A stretch of DNA of 18,903 bases from Bipolaris cookei (lineage: Eukaryota; Ascomycota; Dothideomycetes; Pleosporales; Pleosporaceae), in the NCBI GenBank assembly GCA_002286855.1, contig NRSV01000112.1:42001-60903 (forward strand), read 5' to 3'. The notes beneath the pieces were generated by a model. It saw only the letters and a list, made by a program, of their open reading frames with translations, was not told where the DNA came from and made no database searches. A program made the position numbers and the translations under genes. Each line of letters begins with the position of its first letter. The stretch's first letter is position 1. This document shows, in pieces, positions 16,427-18,903 of this stretch.

Positions 16427-17432
16427 TATATTTTTGTGACACCTTCTGCCTGCCCTCGATAGCCAATTCTCGAGTCTCGAACTCGTCCCAGTGCGGAAAT
16501 CTAGCCATGAACTGTTTTGGTGAGCTGGGGTAGTTGGAATTTGACTCCAGCTCATTCTCATTTTTTCAATTTCGAACGATAATCCTGCGCTTTGAATGGC
16601 CTCCGCCGTGGCCGCTATCATTCTTTTCTTCGAGAACAAAGTCGTCGCCGCGCTGGAGCCAGCGCTTCACTATCGGCTCTATTATCTGACCCCGATACAC
16701 CTCTAGGCTCATCTTGCCGTTGGAGGACTTTATAGTGTGAAAATATAGATATAGTTTGAAGTTATATCCAACAGCTGCCCAAGAATGCTGACGGCGATGC
16801 GATTCCTCAGTAGTTCTAACTAGGGTATGCTGGATACAATCAGAACAGTAGCGCTCACCAGGTTTTCTGATGGTCTGAATCTTTTCTTCGGCACTGATAG
16901 ACCAGTGTACTTCATCAGAGAATCGTAACCAGTGCCAGTCCTCAGGTTTGGGGTACTTCTCGAGCATTACTTTAGCCCATTCTTTTCGTTTCTTGGCTAG
17001 CTATTCCGACATCCAGTTCTTGGAGCAAGCGATACATTTATAGTGATCCATCGAGCCCATGTGCCGTTTAAGAGATTTGCCAGAAACACCAAGACCTAGC
17101 TCCTCAGCAAGTTGAGACCAGGTCATAGATCTCGCAGTCCATCCAAGATCTTGAAGAAAACGATCGCATCGCTCTATATCCCTCGGAGAAAGCGTGTGGG
17201 GCCTGCCGCGATTTTACGGAAGGAGCTTATTATTATCGTTTCGCCTGTCAAATATATATTTGTCTTCTTTTACTATAGCCCAGCCAAGCGTTTTGGAGAC
17301 TCCGTAGTATCGAAAAAGGTCAATTTGTCGAAAGGGAATACCCTTGTATTTCATAAAGTCAGTAACACCCTTTACGCACGCTTTTTTTGGGGTATCATGG
17401 AAGCAAAAAGTAGTTTGAAACATAGCGAGCAT
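16424..17432 (-). pseudogene. Tc1/mariner-type transposase relic
   Basis: One minus-strand frame can be followed from about 17432 to 16430. It starts with an HTH region (ACVKGVTDFMKYKGIPFRQI, YYGVSKTLGW). A second HTH follows (RGRPHTLSPRDIERCDRF, MTWSQLAEELGLGVSGKSLK), then MDHYKCIACSKNWM. The DDE_3-type catalytic domain comes next: RFSDEVHWS (first Asp), IRKPGERYCSDCIQ, QHSWAAVGYNF, NGKMSLEVYRGQIIEPIVK and FVLEEKNDSGHG (second Asp). Stops lie at about 17211-17213 (TAA before NRGRP), at about 17003 (TAG after NWMSE) and near 16566 (TGA after IIVRN, where relatives have Trp). After this the segment that should read SPDLSPIENCW is absent, so the third catalytic Asp is lost; the sequence goes straight to SPKQFMARFPHWDE. 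The copy is inactive. TIRs were not resolved. Confidence 0.83.
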
Positions 17433-17460
17433 GATGCGAGTGAGAAATAAAAAAGCTGTA

Positions 17461-17521
17461 TAACGTACCTCACCGGCGAGTGGGCCGCTTTTGCCAAGCC
17501 CTCACCAAAACCACTACGTTA
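17461..17521. repeat. TAACGTA-bounded block, probable pogo terminal repeat
   Basis: The block starts TAACGTACCTCACC and ends CACTACGTTA, so both edges show TA plus ACGTA pointing outward. It lies 40 bp beyond the stop of the second pogo transposase. TAACGTAC is also the start of the first pogo element (15079), which supports its being a transposon end. It may be one long terminal repeat or two ends abutting. Confidence 0.5.
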
Positions 17522-17561
17522 TGGCCCATAACAGCCCACTTTGGCCCTTTATAGTGCAATG

Positions 17562-18903
17562 CTATACAAGATATAATTCAGAGGCTACTTCTGCTACATA
17601 CTTGCACGTTCGCGCGTTATGCCCAGTCCCGTTGCACCGTCCACACTGCCGTTGAGATGGTTTACCCACTTCAGCGCGCACCCGCTTCTTTGGCTTCTTC
17701 CCATCGTTACGCGCCCCAAAGTCCTGAAGAGCGGTCAAGCGTGTCCCATCTTCAACTATCAAGGTCCCCTCTGCTTTAATTCGCTTTCTTTTGTGTGATT
17801 TTCGTCGCGTTGCGGCCTCATTTGCTACCTCAAGCTCAGAGATATCCTTTTGTGCCAACACCAGCTTATGCGCGATAGTAACTGTCCCCTTTGAGACCTT
17901 CTCAGAAGCCTCTACTATAGACGTTGGCGAACTATCCGTAAGCCTTTGAATCCTCTGCTTCACTAGCGTCGATTTCGATCCTAATTCTAGGGTATTGCTA
18001 GGGGTTTGCGACAGCCAGGGCTGGTTGTCAACAGGTAGGGGTGATGGAGTGCGCAACTTGACATCAAGGGCGGATATAACCCGTTCTAGGTCAAATGGGA
18101 CCAACCCGGCGCCTCGAAACCCTCCTTGGACATTGTTAGAAATAAATGAGGTGTCAAAAGCCCGCTTAAAGCAAGGTAGGAACTCTTGTTTTATGACGTG
18201 GCTGATCTGGCTGCGCATGAGCGCTTCGACTTGGCGTCCATAGGCCTGCTTCAAAGGGGCAAAACAGCCCACATCAAGAGGCTGTAAGATGTGAGACGAG
18301 TGCGGAGACATGCAAATAGTAACAAATCAGTTATCTTTGCAGTGATTTTGGAAATCCAGCGAGTTATGGATCTCATGGCCGTCAATAATAAGCAGGCGGT
18401 GGGTACCAACCACCTTCTTCTTTATATGCTCAAAGTGCTTTAGCCACGCAAGACCAAGCTCATTGGTCGTCCAGCCGTTCTCAGAGACCCCAATAACCCA
18501 GTTCTGGGGTATAACGCTATCCCTGTACCAGCTTGAGAGGTGGTGGCGCGCCTTGAGGATGATGAAGGGCGGAATAGTCCACCCGGTCGCATTGATGCCT
18601 TGGATGACTGTTGCCCATTCTCTATTGCCTGACTGGATAGTCTTGGTCGTCCACGTCTCTCTGAAGCTGTAACAACCGCTCCAGGGGCAATCTGGCCCAT
18701 CATAAAGCCTGTCTCATCAAAGTTGAACGTGTCGCCGTCCTGGATACCTTACTTGGCTTTCATATTGGCTACTAGATCAAACCGGGCTTGGATAGCCTTA
18801 GGATCCTGTCACAAGATGCTAGGAGCACGAATCCAAAAGCTTTGGGAAGCGTTGGTGAATTGCTACGTACACTATCTGTGAAGACTCAAGACGTTGCGTA
18901 AGG
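17562..18903 (-). pseudogene. Second pogo/Fot1-like transposase, partial and mutated
   Basis: The minus strand carries the central and C-terminal parts and runs off the right edge. In order: DPKAIQARFDLVANMKAK, DTFNFDETGFMMGQ (first Asp), SERRGRP, REWATVIQGINATGWTIPPF, WVIGVSENGWTTNELGLAWL, HRLLIIDGHEIHNS (second Asp), PHSSHILQPLDVGCFAPLK (third Asp), GFRGAGLVPFD, a Lys/Arg-rich stretch and a terminal CCHC zinc knuckle (CGRCNGTGHNARTC). Stops occur at 18809-18811 (TGA), 18749-18751 (TAA) and 18327-18329 (TGA), and a one-base deletion near 18637-18646 breaks the frame after ERRGRP. From 18311 down to 17562 the frame is intact for 249 codons. It is a different family member from the copy at 15161, having a zinc knuckle and different terminal sequence. 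Catalytic residues survive but the gene cannot make a full protein. Confidence 0.85.

Noticed and set aside
1..18903. DUF3435 tyrosine recombinase (Starship captain)
   Set aside because: Looked for because of the cargo-like gene set, but no frame on either strand shows it in this window.
1..18903. CRISPR array, bacterial operon, or LTR retrotransposon
   Set aside because: No regularly spaced repeats, no ribosome-binding-site-led polycistrons, and no paired LTRs or Gag/integrase motifs were seen.

Overview
The window reads as nuclear DNA of a filamentous ascomycete fungus, probably a Dothideomycete such as Pleosporales, although the order is inference. The grounds are several genes split by 43-59 nt introns with GT..AG ends, a tRNA-Asp with a very short intron, fungal-restricted families (DUF3455, DUF3723, RING-like/patatin proteins), and pogo/Fot1, Tc1/mariner, MULE and LINE transposons. 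Several DNA transposons carry stops explained by C->T or G->A changes, the pattern left by repeat-induced point mutation (RIP).

Layout. Positions 1-480 hold part of a probable spliced minus-strand gene that leaves the window through a splice donor. Positions 786-1659 (-) are a complete three-exon gene for a secreted DUF3455 protein. A 194-bp MITE with TA target duplication lies at 2500-2693. Positions 3022-3603 (-) are a WD40-repeat fragment, probably the tail of an NLR-type protein. A 5'-truncated LINE (3732 to about 6767, +) with reverse transcriptase and RNase H has landed in the 3' part of a DUF3723 gene (8133 to about 6769, -, three exons). Divergent from DUF3723 across a 194-bp spacer is a four-exon patatin-like phospholipase gene (8328-11443, +) whose catalytic residues are present but whose N-terminal part is broken by one in-frame TAG.

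A tRNA-Asp(GTC) gene with a 10-nt intron (11629-11710, -) follows. From 11711 to 14293 there is repeat-rich, gene-poor DNA: palindromes, a foldback hairpin flanked by 8-bp direct repeats, a cluster of CAAACCGACC motifs and a MULE transposase fragment. An apparently intact small glycine-zipper protein is at 14294-14848 (-). The right end is a graveyard of DNA transposons: an internally deleted pogo/Fot1-like element with recognisable terminal inverted repeats (15081-16160), a mutated Tc1/mariner transposase lacking its third catalytic Asp (16424-17432, -), and the 3' part of a second, different pogo/Fot1-like transposase running off the window (17562-18903, -).

The most interesting reading is the combination. 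DUF3723, patatin-like proteins and NLR-type genes are three of the four auxiliary gene families repeatedly reported as cargo of Starships, the giant tyrosine-recombinase transposons of Pezizomycotina. Finding DUF3723 next to a patatin gene, with a WD40 remnant nearby, suggests a degenerating Starship cargo region or a relic of one. No DUF3435 captain is visible here, so this remains a hypothesis that flanking sequence could settle.
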